Assembly (NCBI RefSeq): GCF_039596395.1 | Contig: NZ_JBCNJT010000001.1 | Span: forward strand, 496,001-560,000 | Direction of reading: 5' to 3' | DNA length: 64,000 nucleotides | Source: Fluviicola sp. | Lineage (GTDB): Bacteria; Bacteroidota; Bacteroidia; Flavobacteriales_D; Crocinitomicaceae | Made by a program: the position numbers and the translations under genes | The notes under the pieces: model-generated | The model's input: only the letters and a program-made list of their open reading frames with translations | Database searches by the model: none | What the model was told of the DNA's origin: nothing | In this document: positions 52,473 through 61,234 of the stretch, piece by piece | How positions within the stretch are numbered: the first letter of the stretch is position 1 | Layout of the letters: the number at the start of each line of letters is the position of its first letter

Positions 52473-54224
52473 ATGAACTATCAAAAACAACTGCCCATTT
52501 CTTACCTGCTCTTTACCAAACGAGGGCGTATAAACAGACGAACTTACTGGCTGATATCGATTTTTATCTGGACCATTTTCTATGTGCTGTTTAACGCATT
52601 GGAAAGAGGAATTTCCGAAAGTGCAACCTGGATTTTGTATCCTTTGCTTTATTGGGCGTTGTTTTGTACGGCCAATAAACGGTTACACGATGTAGGGATG
52701 TCGGGCTATTGGCTTTGGCTGATACTCATCCCGGTTTTCGGGCCTTTGTTTTTATTCCTGGTCCTGGGATTCAGGCGCGGAGTGAAAAAGGAGAATAAGT
52801 TCGGGCCAAGTCCGAATCTGGCTGCTGATTACTATAAGAATCCCGACGCGGAACCGATCAAACACCTGAAAACAGGCGAGAAGATCGTAAACGATGTTTC
52901 CCGGTTAAACCCGGTTTTGGTTTCCAAAGTGCTTGTTCCCGGTTCTGTGGAAGAAGTGCAGAAAATCGTCAGGGAAACGGAAGGACATCTTTCGGTGGGC
53001 GGAGGGCGCTTCAGTATGGGCGGACACACTGCCAGTTCCTATGGCGTTCACATCGATATGCGCGAAATGAACCGCGTAATTTCCTTTCCCCCGGAAGAAA
53101 AACGGATCAAAGTGGAAGCCGGCATTCGCTGGTGTGATATCCAAAAACACATCGATTCCCACGATCTGAGTGTAAAAGTGATGCAGTCTTATGCAAATTT
53201 TACGGTCGGCGGTTCTGTAAGTGTGAATTGTCACGGCCGGTATATCGGTTACGGGTCGGTAGTGATGTCGGTTCGTTCATTGGACATCGTTACGGCAGAC
53301 GGAGATCTGAAAACGGTTTCGCGGACGCAGCACCCGGAATTATTTGAGGCGGTTGTGGGCTGTTACAATGCCATTGCGGTTATTGTAGCTGTTGAACTCG
53401 AATTGGCGGAGAACGAACGGATGGAGCGCAAATGGAAACTGGTGAAAACGGATCAGTACCTCGATTTTTTCAAAAAGAAAGTGCGCGATAATAAGGATGT
53501 GATCCTGCATAACGGTGATTTATATCCGCCCGATTTTTCCAGAATTCGCGGGGTTTCCTGGGTGCGGACTACGAAAAAAACGACACAGAAAGCCCGTTTG
53601 ATCCCGCTTCGTGCACAATACCCGGTAGAGCGGTTTTTCATCAGTTCCTTCAGTAAGAGCAATTTTTCCAAGTGGAGACGGCAATTTGTGATCGATCCGA
53701 TTCTTTACAGCAGGAAAAAAGTGCATTGGCGCAATTACGAAGCAGGTTATGATGTGGCTGAACTGGAACCGGCTTCGCGGGAATATAGTTCGTATATCCT
53801 CCAGGAATATTTCGTTCCTGTGGAGCAATTTGAGGAGTTTTCTGCGAAAATGGCCGGAATTTTCCGCCGTTATAAAGTCAATGTGATCAATGTGTCGATC
53901 CGACATGCCGTACAAAACCGCGATTCGCTATTGAGCTGGAGTGAAGAAGAAGTCTTTGCATTCGTGATCTGGTACAAGCAAAGTACGAATGAAAAAGCAA
54001 AGAATACAGTAGGGATCTGGACCCGTGAACTGACGGATGCTGCGTTGAGTTGCGGAGGAACGTATTACCTGCCGTACCAGCTTCATGCTACCCCAGAACA
54101 ATTCCACAAAGCTTACCCGCACGCAAAGAAATTGTTCCGCCTGAAACAACAGATCGATCCGGCTAACAAGTTCCGGAATTCCCTCTGGGAAAAATACTAT
54201 AATCCACATGCCAATTATGAATAA
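52473..54224 (+). CDS. Fusion of a DUF805 membrane domain and an FAD-linked oxidase
   Basis: 583 residues from ATG 52473. Residues 1-105 hold three or so hydrophobic helices with 'RGRINRRTYWLIS' and 'NKRLHDVGMSGYWLWLILIPVFGPLFL', the typical DUF805 pattern. From about 125 on is a VAO/D-arabinono-lactone oxidase-type FAD domain: 'LVPGSVEEVQKIVRE', 'GGRFSMGGHTASSYGVHIDM', 'VEAGIRWCDIQKHI', 'ANFTVGGSVSVNCHGRY' and a C-terminal 'QQIDPANKFRNSLW'. The two are usually separate proteins, so a membrane-tethered oxidase results. The methyltransferase gene overlaps its end. Confidence 0.85.
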   Translation: MNYQKQLPISYLLFTKRGRINRRTYWLISIFIWTIFYVLFNALERGISESATWILYPLLYWALFCTANKRLHDVGMSGYWLWLILIPVFGPLFLFLVLGFRRGVKKENKFGPSPNLAADYYKNPDAEPIKHLKTGEKIVNDVSRLNPVLVSKVLVPGSVEEVQKIVRETEGHLSVGGGRFSMGGHTASSYGVHIDMREMNRVISFPPEEKRIKVEAGIRWCDIQKHIDSHDLSVKVMQSYANFTVGGSVSVNCHGRYIGYGSVVMSVRSLDIVTADGDLKTVSRTQHPELFEAVVGCYNAIAVIVAVELELAENERMERKWKLVKTDQYLDFFKKKVRDNKDVILHNGDLYPPDFSRIRGVSWVRTTKKTTQKARLIPLRAQYPVERFFISSFSKSNFSKWRRQFVIDPILYSRKKVHWRNYEAGYDVAELEPASREYSSYILQEYFVPVEQFEEFSAKMAGIFRRYKVNVINVSIRHAVQNRDSLLSWSEEEVFAFVIWYKQSTNEKAKNTVGIWTRELTDAALSCGGTYYLPYQLHATPEQFHKAYPHAKKLFRLKQQIDPANKFRNSLWEKYYNPHANYE

Positions 54225-55071
54225 TCCGACATCCGAATTCAAAGCCGTTTTCTCCGATACGCGATCCAGCGACCGGTTCTACCAGTTTTTGCAGGGAATT
54301 TTTCACCTTTACCCGGAGGACAAATTCCATCATTTGATTGCAGAAAAATCGCAACAGTTGGCAACGGACAAAGAGATTTATGAAGCCGTTCAAAAAGAAC
54401 TGAAAGGCATTACGCCCTTTCTTTCTGCGTTGACATATGCTTTGCCGGCGTTGAAGAAACAGAAAAGAGAAATGTCGAGCCAGGTACTTCAAATCCTGGA
54501 AGGTAAAACAGGAATAAACGGCTACCTGGAAATCGGTTCAACGGGCCGTTATATCAGTGAATTGAAAAAGCACATCCGGATCACGGGTCCGGTTTACCTG
54601 ATGAATGACATTGCTCCGAATAACGGGATTGCAGATATTATGGAACGCGGGAAGATCGGGAAGATCGGAACCTTTTTCCACCTGGACTACAAACCCATTC
54701 CGGCCCAAATTGCTGATAATAGCCTGGATGTGGTGACTTGTCACATCGGTTTGCACCATTGCCCGGTAGAATTGCTGCCGGCTTTCGTGGAGTCGATCAA
54801 ACGCGTGCTCAAACCCGGCGGATTGTTTATCATGCGCGATCACGATGTGAATACGGAAGAAATGCGTGTTTTTGCTTCGTTGGTACATACCGTTTTCAAC
54901 CTGGGCCTGCATGAAACCTGGGCAAAGAACGAAGCAGAATACCGCTCGTTCGGTTCGGTGGAAGAGTGGGTAAAACTGCTGGAAAATTCCGGGTTCGCGG
55001 ACCAGGGATTCCGCATTTTACAGGAGAATGATCCTTCACTGAATACCTTGCTGGCATTCGCTAAAAATTGA
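54208..55071 (+). CDS. Class I SAM-dependent methyltransferase
   Basis: 287 residues; an alternate ATG at 54217 is possible. The SAM-binding motif is 'GYLEIGSTGRYISELKK' (about 108-125), and 'DNSLDVVTCHIGLHHCPVELLPAFVESIKRVLKPGGLFIMRDHDV' fits motifs II-IV of the class I family. The N-terminal 80 residues are a helical extension. It overlaps the FAD-oxidase gene by 17 bp and precedes the 55076 gene by 4 bp, so the three genes are one operon. The substrate is unknown, but a lipid or quinone precursor is possible given the oxidase partner. Confidence 0.85.
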   Translation: MPIMNNPTSEFKAVFSDTRSSDRFYQFLQGIFHLYPEDKFHHLIAEKSQQLATDKEIYEAVQKELKGITPFLSALTYALPALKKQKREMSSQVLQILEGKTGINGYLEIGSTGRYISELKKHIRITGPVYLMNDIAPNNGIADIMERGKIGKIGTFFHLDYKPIPAQIADNSLDVVTCHIGLHHCPVELLPAFVESIKRVLKPGGLFIMRDHDVNTEEMRVFASLVHTVFNLGLHETWAKNEAEYRSFGSVEEWVKLLENSGFADQGFRILQENDPSLNTLLAFAKN

Positions 55072-55075
55072 TGGA

Positions 55076-56167
55076 ATGAGACGGTTGCTATTATTTACAT
55101 TCACTTCTTCTGCATTGGCTTTGCTGACTTTTTACCTGCAAAAACCGAATACATTTGTCGATGATGAAGGTGTATTGATCCCGGAAGAATGGACTGCAAA
55201 GAATGAAGATCCGCAAACACCGGCCAAATACCGGAGAAGGGTCGATCAGGCCATCTTAAGCATTCCGGAATGGTACCTGGTTTTCAGTCCGAAGGAACAA
55301 GCCGATTATTTTGAGCACACCACTGCTAGCACATTTCCGTACATGCGCCAGAATGCGCAGATCTGGGACATTCACAAGCTGGTGAAGACATACACGGATA
55401 CGAATCATACGCAATACAAATACAACGGGGAATACCAGCTGATGATCTACATCATTAATTCGAGTTGTTCTGCGGAATATGTCACGAAAGCCTGGTATGA
55501 ACGGGTTGTCGGAAGACTGACCGATACCAGAACGGTTGAAACGGATGAAGACCGCTTTACGGCTCAATACACGAAGGATTACGTGGCGTTTATCAACGAT
55601 AATTTCTGGTATGAATTCGATTTTAAAGACCGCCTGAAAAAACTGTGGACGGAAACCTCTTTTTTCGACAAACACTTTTTCCGGAAACTGGAACGCAAAT
55701 ACTTCCTCACTTCCGAACTCGTGGTGAAATGGGGGTACGGAAAACTGATCAAAATGGGGGCGGAAACCATGCACGGACCGGATGATACCTACACGATGGT
55801 CCTGGTAGATAAACTTGCACCGAAACTGAAAAAGAAATACGATGTCGTGGAAAGTTACCCGGATAAAAGTGCGCTTCTTCGCTTAAACAGGTATGCACGG
55901 TTCAACCCGGAAGCCGTTCAGCTGGCAGAAGATAAACTGACTTTCCGGGAGATTTCCGGGAATGATGCTGCGATTTTTGTCTCACTGAAAGTACCGCGAA
56001 ACAAATACTTCTCAACCAGTTACACCGAGAACATTTTCTATCAGCCGATTCCTTCCGAACCGAAGAAGAAACGCATTGTTCTGGCTGTTTTGGTGAAAGA
56101 CCTGAACCGGATGCTGTTGAAAGTCAAAGAAGAACACTACGAAGTGGAACACATTTTTGATTATTAA
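55076..56167 (+). CDS. Conserved-looking hypothetical exported or anchored protein, 363 aa
   Basis: The N-terminus (RRLLLFTFTSSALALLTFYL) is a signal or anchor. The mature part is rich in Tyr/Lys/Asp, with 'SIPEWYLVFSPKEQADYFEHTTASTFPYMRQNAQIWDIHKLV' and a helical, Arg/Lys-rich C-terminal half ending 'VKEEHYEVEHIFDY'. I recognise no family. As the last gene in the operon with the FAD-oxidase fusion and the methyltransferase, it is likely a partner in the same pathway. Confidence 0.65.
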   Translation: MRRLLLFTFTSSALALLTFYLQKPNTFVDDEGVLIPEEWTAKNEDPQTPAKYRRRVDQAILSIPEWYLVFSPKEQADYFEHTTASTFPYMRQNAQIWDIHKLVKTYTDTNHTQYKYNGEYQLMIYIINSSCSAEYVTKAWYERVVGRLTDTRTVETDEDRFTAQYTKDYVAFINDNFWYEFDFKDRLKKLWTETSFFDKHFFRKLERKYFLTSELVVKWGYGKLIKMGAETMHGPDDTYTMVLVDKLAPKLKKKYDVVESYPDKSALLRLNRYARFNPEAVQLAEDKLTFREISGNDAAIFVSLKVPRNKYFSTSYTENIFYQPIPSEPKKKRIVLAVLVKDLNRMLLKVKEEHYEVEHIFDY

Positions 56168-56181
56168 CGGTTGTTCCGGGT

Positions 56182-57573
56182 TTATTCTGCTTTCAGCTTC
56201 GTGTTTTCATCGAGGATCTTTAGATACTTATTCCAGCGTTTGTCTTTGTGCAGCGGTGAAAGTAAAGCGTTTTCCCTGAGTGAGCTGCTTCCGCGAAGTT
56301 GGTAATGGTTTGCAAGCAGATCGAGTTGTTTAAAGGCAGCCTCCGTGTTTCCACTTTGCGCAAAAGCTTCCAACGATTTGAGACGGGGAGCAAATGTCCC
56401 GCGAATAATGTTCATGTCAAAAGCACGGGAATATTCCTGTGCCGCCAGTTTGTAATCTTTCCGGTCCAGAGCAATTTGAGCGTTGTTACAAATATCCTGG
56501 AACCGGAGAAAAAGCTGTTTTTCTTTCAGCCATTGAATCATTCCCTCTTTTTCTTCTTTGGAAAATGCAGCGCCCGTTTCCACCATCGGGATCAGCAACC
56601 CACAGATATTCGAAGCCAGTTGGTACTCGTTTGACATTTCAGCCCGCCGTTGCATTCCTGAAACTTCACGAAATGAATAGGGCATTTCTGTCCGTTCGTT
56701 AGCGGCTGTTTTAGCTAATAGCTTCTTAACTGCTTCTTCCAATGCGGGACCTTGCAGGCCTTTCAATGTCGAAAAGTCATTTGAAATACTTTTCCAGTGT
56801 TGTACAAACAGCAAATAGCCGTCATTAAATGTTTTGGGGAAAGTTTCCATGTGGTTGGAGTGTTCGTATTTCCGGAAGTTCCAATCCAATGATCCGGAAT
56901 TCCGGGCCTTGATGGAAGAATCGATCTGCATCGTTGTACGCAGAAAATCCAGTTCCATCTGATCGGTATCGCCACCTGTTACATAGAAAAAGGTATTCAT
57001 TTCAGGATGTTTATCCAGGTATTCCGGGATCATTTTGGTCATTCCTTCCATGTTGGTATTCGGACTTGCTGCAATAATGGCCCCGAAAGGCGAATCCGGT
57101 TTGAAGGCTTCGTAAAGCAGGAAAGTTCCGCCCAGTGAATGACCGATTCCGAGTTTAAATCGGGTGGTGCGGTACGCTGAATCTATAAACTGGAACAATT
57201 CCTGTTCGAGGAAATCCGTCAGTTTGGTCGAATAAGTCGTTTTTTGATTTGCATCCGTTTTCGGTTCCGGAACAAATTCCCCGAAACGGTCCGTGGTATG
57301 AACTGCAACGATTACCAAACTGTTACACAGGTTTGTCTGGCTGTAATATTCCATCATTCCGGAAACCATTTTCAGGTAAGGTTCAAACTGTCCGTCGAAT
57401 AAATAGGCAACGGGGAACTTTCCTTCCTGGTCGAGCAGGTATTCTGCCGGAAGATAAACAGTGACTTTTCGTTCCGTACCGAAGACTTTGGATTTGAGCA
57501 GGTGCTCGATTTGCTCTTGTGCAAAAATGGAGTTAACGAATAAAAGGAACAGGAGGGAAAGAAGATGTTTCAT
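56182..57573 (-). CDS. Secreted esterase (PF00756-type) with C-terminal TPR-like extension
   Basis: 463 residues. A signal peptide (MKHLLSLLFLLFVNSIFAQ) is followed by the esterase core ('KVTVYLPAEYLLDQEGKFPVAYLFDGQFEPYL', nucleophile GHSLGG, 'AASPNTNMEG'). The remaining 180 residues or so are helical repeats ('CNNAQIALDRKDYKLAAQEYSRAFDMNI'). The core matches the 46741 esterase. The substrate is unknown. It converges on the 55076 gene. Confidence 0.85.
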   Translation of the reverse strand: MKHLLSLLFLLFVNSIFAQEQIEHLLKSKVFGTERKVTVYLPAEYLLDQEGKFPVAYLFDGQFEPYLKMVSGMMEYYSQTNLCNSLVIVAVHTTDRFGEFVPEPKTDANQKTTYSTKLTDFLEQELFQFIDSAYRTTRFKLGIGHSLGGTFLLYEAFKPDSPFGAIIAASPNTNMEGMTKMIPEYLDKHPEMNTFFYVTGGDTDQMELDFLRTTMQIDSSIKARNSGSLDWNFRKYEHSNHMETFPKTFNDGYLLFVQHWKSISNDFSTLKGLQGPALEEAVKKLLAKTAANERTEMPYSFREVSGMQRRAEMSNEYQLASNICGLLIPMVETGAAFSKEEKEGMIQWLKEKQLFLRFQDICNNAQIALDRKDYKLAAQEYSRAFDMNIIRGTFAPRLKSLEAFAQSGNTEAAFKQLDLLANHYQLRGSSSLRENALLSPLHKDKRWNKYLKILDENTKLKAE

Positions 57574-57662
57574 AGTACCTGGTTTTGGGTTAATAATTCA
57601 AAAAGTACTGTATGTGTCTATAATCCCGGTTGGTAAACACGTTACAATGCTTTTTTAGAAGA

Positions 57663-58487
57663 TTACCCGGTCACAACCGGTTTGAATTCGGAAGGTGCTT
57701 TCCCGAACTTTTTTCTGAAGGCGTGCGAAAAATGGGAAAAAGTTTCGAATCCAAGTTCCGCATAAATTTCGGAGGGCTTCAATTGTTTTTTTTCGATGAG
57801 GTAGCGTGCTTCCGAAAGGCGTTTTTCCAGTAACCATTGTCTGGGCGGCATCCCGAATGTCTTTTGGAAATCGCGTTTAAAGGATGCCAGACTTCTTCCG
57901 CTTAATTGCGCAAACCGTTCAACCGGGATGTTAAAATGGAAGTTGCTCAGCATGAATTTTTCCAGGTCTATCTTATGCTGCTCTGAAAAATCGAACAGGA
58001 AAGCGCGCAATGAAGGCATGGTATGCAGCAGCAACTTCACCACTTCTTTTATTTTGAGCATCCCCATTTCGGTACTCATGCTCTGGGAAGAATCGGACAC
58101 ATAAGGAAGGATGGATTGGAAATATCCTTTCAGGAATTCGGTGGAAGGGATTCTGACAGACAGTTCCCCCTCATACTTTTCCTGGATTTCCAATTGCTCT
58201 TCCAGGGCGATTTGCCGGAGGAATTCTTCCTGCAGGGAAATGACGATCGTTTGATAATGTTCACCCGGCAAAGGAAATTTACTAATCTGCCCCAGTTGGT
58301 TTTTACGGATGAGGAGCATTTCACCTTTTTTTAACCCGATCTTTTGGGTGGAAGTTTCCAGGACAAACTTTCCGGAAACCAGCAGTACCAAAGTACTGTG
58401 TTCCCAAAAACCGGCTTTCTCTTTGAGATAGCCGGTCAGGTAATTGTAAAAGATCACACCGGGGATTATTTCGGATGGATTTGTCAT
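57663..58487 (-). CDS. AraC-family regulator (paralogue of 61235)
   Basis: 274 residues. The N-terminal sensor part (1-175) is followed by an AraC DNA-binding domain with 'FNIPVERFAQLSGRSLASFKRDFQKTFGMPPRQWLLEKRL' and 'PSEIYAELGFETFSHFSHAFRKKFGKAPSEF'. It is closely similar to the regulator at 61235. It lies 31 bp downstream of the AKR gene on the same strand. The four genes of the AraC-AKR // ALDH-AraC cluster face outwards from one shared promoter region. Confidence 0.93.
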   Translation of the reverse strand: MTNPSEIIPGVIFYNYLTGYLKEKAGFWEHSTLVLLVSGKFVLETSTQKIGLKKGEMLLIRKNQLGQISKFPLPGEHYQTIVISLQEEFLRQIALEEQLEIQEKYEGELSVRIPSTEFLKGYFQSILPYVSDSSQSMSTEMGMLKIKEVVKLLLHTMPSLRAFLFDFSEQHKIDLEKFMLSNFHFNIPVERFAQLSGRSLASFKRDFQKTFGMPPRQWLLEKRLSEARYLIEKKQLKPSEIYAELGFETFSHFSHAFRKKFGKAPSEFKPVVTG

Positions 58488-58518
58488 GTCTGGAATTCGT
58501 TAAAGAATCAATTTCCGG

Positions 58519-59487
58519 TTATCGCTGCAGGTAAGTATCTCCCAGCAAATTGCCGTCCGCAAATTCGGTATTTAAAATACGCATTTCTTCCGGAGTAAAG
58601 GCCATATTCATGGCATCAATATTTTCCGACAGCCGGGAGCGTTTGTTCATACTGACCAAAGGCATGATGTGAGAACCCTGTGCATTCACCCAGGCAATGG
58701 CAAGTTGAGCAGGCGAAGCACCTTTTTCTTCTGCCATGTTCACCAGGACGTCTACTTTTTCCAGGTTTTGAACCAGGTTTTCTCCCTGGAACCGGGAAAA
58801 ATGATTGCGGTAATCATCCGGGGCAAGCGGGGCTTTTAATGTTCCTGTCAAGAGGCCTTCAGCAGTATTTGCGAAAGCAACCACTCCGATTCCCAATTCC
58901 TTAGCAGTTGGAAGCAATTCTTTTTCAATTTGCCGGTCGGCCAGTGAATAGCCGATTTCCAATGCCGTTACCGGATGAACGCTATGTGCTTTTTTCAGTT
59001 GGTCGGCGGTAATTTCGGAAACTCCCAAATGGCGTACTTTTCCTTCTTTGATCAAATCAGCTACGGTTCCTATCACGTCTTCCACCGGAACACTGTTGTC
59101 TAACCTGCAGGGCTGATACAGGTCAATGGTTTCTACTCCCAAACGAACCAATGAATAATTGATGAAGTTTTTAATGGAGTTTGGACGGATATCCAGTCCG
59201 AGCATGTGGCCGTTGTAGAAAATGGCCCCGAATTTAACACTGATGAACGCATCGTCACGTCTGCCTTTGATGGCTTTGCCAACAAGCAGTTCATTGTGTC
59301 CGCTGGCATAAAAGTCCCCGGTATTGATGAAGTTGATTCCGCTGTCGAAGGCTTGCTGAATGGTCGCAATACTTTCAGCTTCGTCGTTGTTTTTGCCGCC
59401 CCACACCGATGACATGCGCATGCATCCCAATCCTAATTTGGAGACCAAAGGGCCGTTTTTTCCCAGGGTTATTTTTTCAATTGTCAT
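58519..59487 (-). CDS. Aldo-keto reductase
   Basis: 322 residues. 'GLGCMRMSSVWGGKNNDEAESIATIQQAFDSGINFINTGDFYASGHNELLVGKAIKGRR' marks the family, with the catalytic Asp-Tyr-Lys-His set partly visible (D in NTGDFY, Y in GDFYASG, K in SVKFG, and a position before 'LDLYQPCRLD' that usually holds His). The product resembles the YajO/Tas type. It uses NADPH to reduce aldehydes; the substrate is unknown. It is divergent from the ALDH gene. Confidence 0.92.
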   Translation of the reverse strand: MTIEKITLGKNGPLVSKLGLGCMRMSSVWGGKNNDEAESIATIQQAFDSGINFINTGDFYASGHNELLVGKAIKGRRDDAFISVKFGAIFYNGHMLGLDIRPNSIKNFINYSLVRLGVETIDLYQPCRLDNSVPVEDVIGTVADLIKEGKVRHLGVSEITADQLKKAHSVHPVTALEIGYSLADRQIEKELLPTAKELGIGVVAFANTAEGLLTGTLKAPLAPDDYRNHFSRFQGENLVQNLEKVDVLVNMAEEKGASPAQLAIAWVNAQGSHIMPLVSMNKRSRLSENIDAMNMAFTPEEMRILNTEFADGNLLGDTYLQR

Positions 59488-59610
59488 ATTGAGCTGTTTA
59501 AATGAGAAAACAAAGTTGCCGGTTTAACAGAGGATTCAGTTGCTCTGAAAGCTCAATTTTATGTCTTCAGCGGCTCATATTTGAATCGGTAAAAGAAAGA
59601 ACCTGTTTTC

Positions 59611-59656
59611 TGACCGTTTCAACAAAGTAAACTTGACTGTTTCAACAAAGTAAACT
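59611..59656. promoter_or_regulatory. Two 23-bp tandem repeats in the AKR/ALDH divergent promoter
   Basis: The unit TGACYGTTTCAACAAAGTAA-ACT occurs twice, head to tail, at 59611-59633 and 59634-59656 with one mismatch. The 23-bp spacing is about two helical turns, and its position just upstream of the ALDH promoter fits a pair of activator half-sites, perhaps of one of the two AraC regulators. Confidence 0.75.
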
Positions 59657-59694
59657 GCGTGGAATTGCCGGAACTTTGTAAAAAAAACAGACAA

Positions 59695-61110
59695 ATGAAA
59701 AGAATAGACCAAATGTATGTGAACGGACAATTCGTTACGCCACACGGAACAGAGACCTTCGATTTAATCAGCCCGGTAACAAACGAAAAAACAGGAGAAG
59801 TAGTGCTGGGAGACGAAACAGACACCCGACTGGCCATTGCAGCAGCAAAAGAAGCTTTTAAAACATTCCGGAAAACAACTGTTGAAGAACGGATGGCGTA
59901 TTTGCAACAGTTGCACGACGCGGTAAGCAAACGTGAAGATGAATTGGTGAAAGTCATGGTGGAAGAATACGGTGGAACGCTTCAGTTTTGCAAAGCGAGT
60001 GTAAAAAATGCCATGGATTCATTTACCAATATGATTCAGGTATTACGGAATTTTGAATTTGAAAAACCGGTCGGGGAATCGCGTGTGCGCCTGGAGTCTC
60101 TGGGAGTTGTGGGAATCATTACACCCTGGAATGCCAGCAACAGCTTTATTTGCAACAAGTTTGCCACTGCCGTTGCCGCAGGTTGTACGGTCGTTGTGAA
60201 ACCCAGTGAAATGAGCGCTGCACAGACTCAATTATTGCTGGAATGTTTCCACGAAGCAGGCCTTCCGAAAGGTGTTTTCAACCTGGTAAACGGGTTGGGA
60301 GCAGTAGTAGGAGCAGAGCTTACCAGCCATCCGGATATTGCAAAGATTTCTTTTACAGGTTCTACTATAACAGGGAAATCGATTGCCAAAGGAGCGGTGG
60401 AAACCATGAAACGCGTGACACTGGAGCTCGGCGGTAAATCACCGAATATTATCCTGGACGATGCCGATTTGGAAAAAGCCATCCCGATGGCAGTTTTCGG
60501 GGCTTATATGAACAGCGGCCAGGCGTGTATTGCCCCGACACGTTTGCTGGTTCCGGAAAATAAACTGGAAGCAGTGAATGCATTGGCAAAGTTGGCGGTT
60601 CAGCAAGTTCAGGTCGGCGACCCGATGGATGCAAACACGCATGTGGGACCACTTGTGAGTGTCAGACAATTTGAACGCGTGCAGGATTACATTCAACTGG
60701 GCCAGGAAGAAGGAGCAGAATTGCTGGCCGGTGGAACAGGGAAGCCCGAAGGTTTGGAAAGCGGGAATTTTGTGAAGGCAACGATCTTTACCAACGTCCG
60801 CAACCATATGCGCATTGCACAAGAGGAAATTTTCGGGCCGGTTTTGTCCATCATTCCTTATAAAACGGAAGAAGAAGCGATTGCGATTGCGAATGATACC
60901 AGCTATGGTTTGGCAGCTTATATCAGCTCTGCAGATAGCGAACATGCTAACCGGGTAGCCGCTCAAATTGATGCAGGAAGAGTAATGATCAATGCATTCA
61001 AACACGATCCGCTGGCTCCTTTCGGAGGATTCAAACAATCCGGTATCGGAAGAGAGTACGGCGTTTACGGTTTGGAAACCTACCTGGAGCCCAAGACGAT
61101 TTTGGAATAA
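59695..61110 (+). CDS. Aldehyde dehydrogenase family protein
   Basis: 471 residues from ATG 59695 (an upstream GTG adds 12). The Rossmann fold has FTGSTITGKSIAKG (GxTxxG-like), the catalytic Glu lies in 'LELGGKSPNII' (about 250), the catalytic Cys in 'NSGQACIAPTRLL' (about 283), and 'QEEIFGPVLSI' and 'PFGGFKQSGIGREYG' are further family blocks. It oxidises an aldehyde to an acid with NAD(P)+. Together with the AKR, it could handle an aldehyde substrate shared by both directions. Confidence 0.94.
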   Translation: MKRIDQMYVNGQFVTPHGTETFDLISPVTNEKTGEVVLGDETDTRLAIAAAKEAFKTFRKTTVEERMAYLQQLHDAVSKREDELVKVMVEEYGGTLQFCKASVKNAMDSFTNMIQVLRNFEFEKPVGESRVRLESLGVVGIITPWNASNSFICNKFATAVAAGCTVVVKPSEMSAAQTQLLLECFHEAGLPKGVFNLVNGLGAVVGAELTSHPDIAKISFTGSTITGKSIAKGAVETMKRVTLELGGKSPNIILDDADLEKAIPMAVFGAYMNSGQACIAPTRLLVPENKLEAVNALAKLAVQQVQVGDPMDANTHVGPLVSVRQFERVQDYIQLGQEEGAELLAGGTGKPEGLESGNFVKATIFTNVRNHMRIAQEEIFGPVLSIIPYKTEEEAIAIANDTSYGLAAYISSADSEHANRVAAQIDAGRVMINAFKHDPLAPFGGFKQSGIGREYGVYGLETYLEPKTILE

Positions 61111-61129
61111 CTGAATGTATAATGTAAAA

Positions 61130-61207
61130 TGTAAAAAGGAAAAAGGAAAAAAGGAAAATGGAGGAATTGCTGATAGTTGTTTCATTTTTCCTTTTTTCCT
61201 TCTCCAT
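61130..61207. repeat. Purine-rich inverted repeat between ALDH and AraC
   Basis: GGAAAAAAGGAAAATGGAG and, some 35 bp later, CATTTTTCCTTTTTTCC with CTTCTCCATT form an inverted repeat. It lies directly after the ALDH stop and could be a weak terminator or a recombination relic. Confidence 0.5.
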
Positions 61208-61234
61208 TCTATCTTAAATTTGAATGAACGAATT

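Noticed and set aside
59695-61110. Start at the GTG 59659
   Set aside because: The ATG at 59695 matches the family N-terminus; the upstream 12 residues are not family-like.
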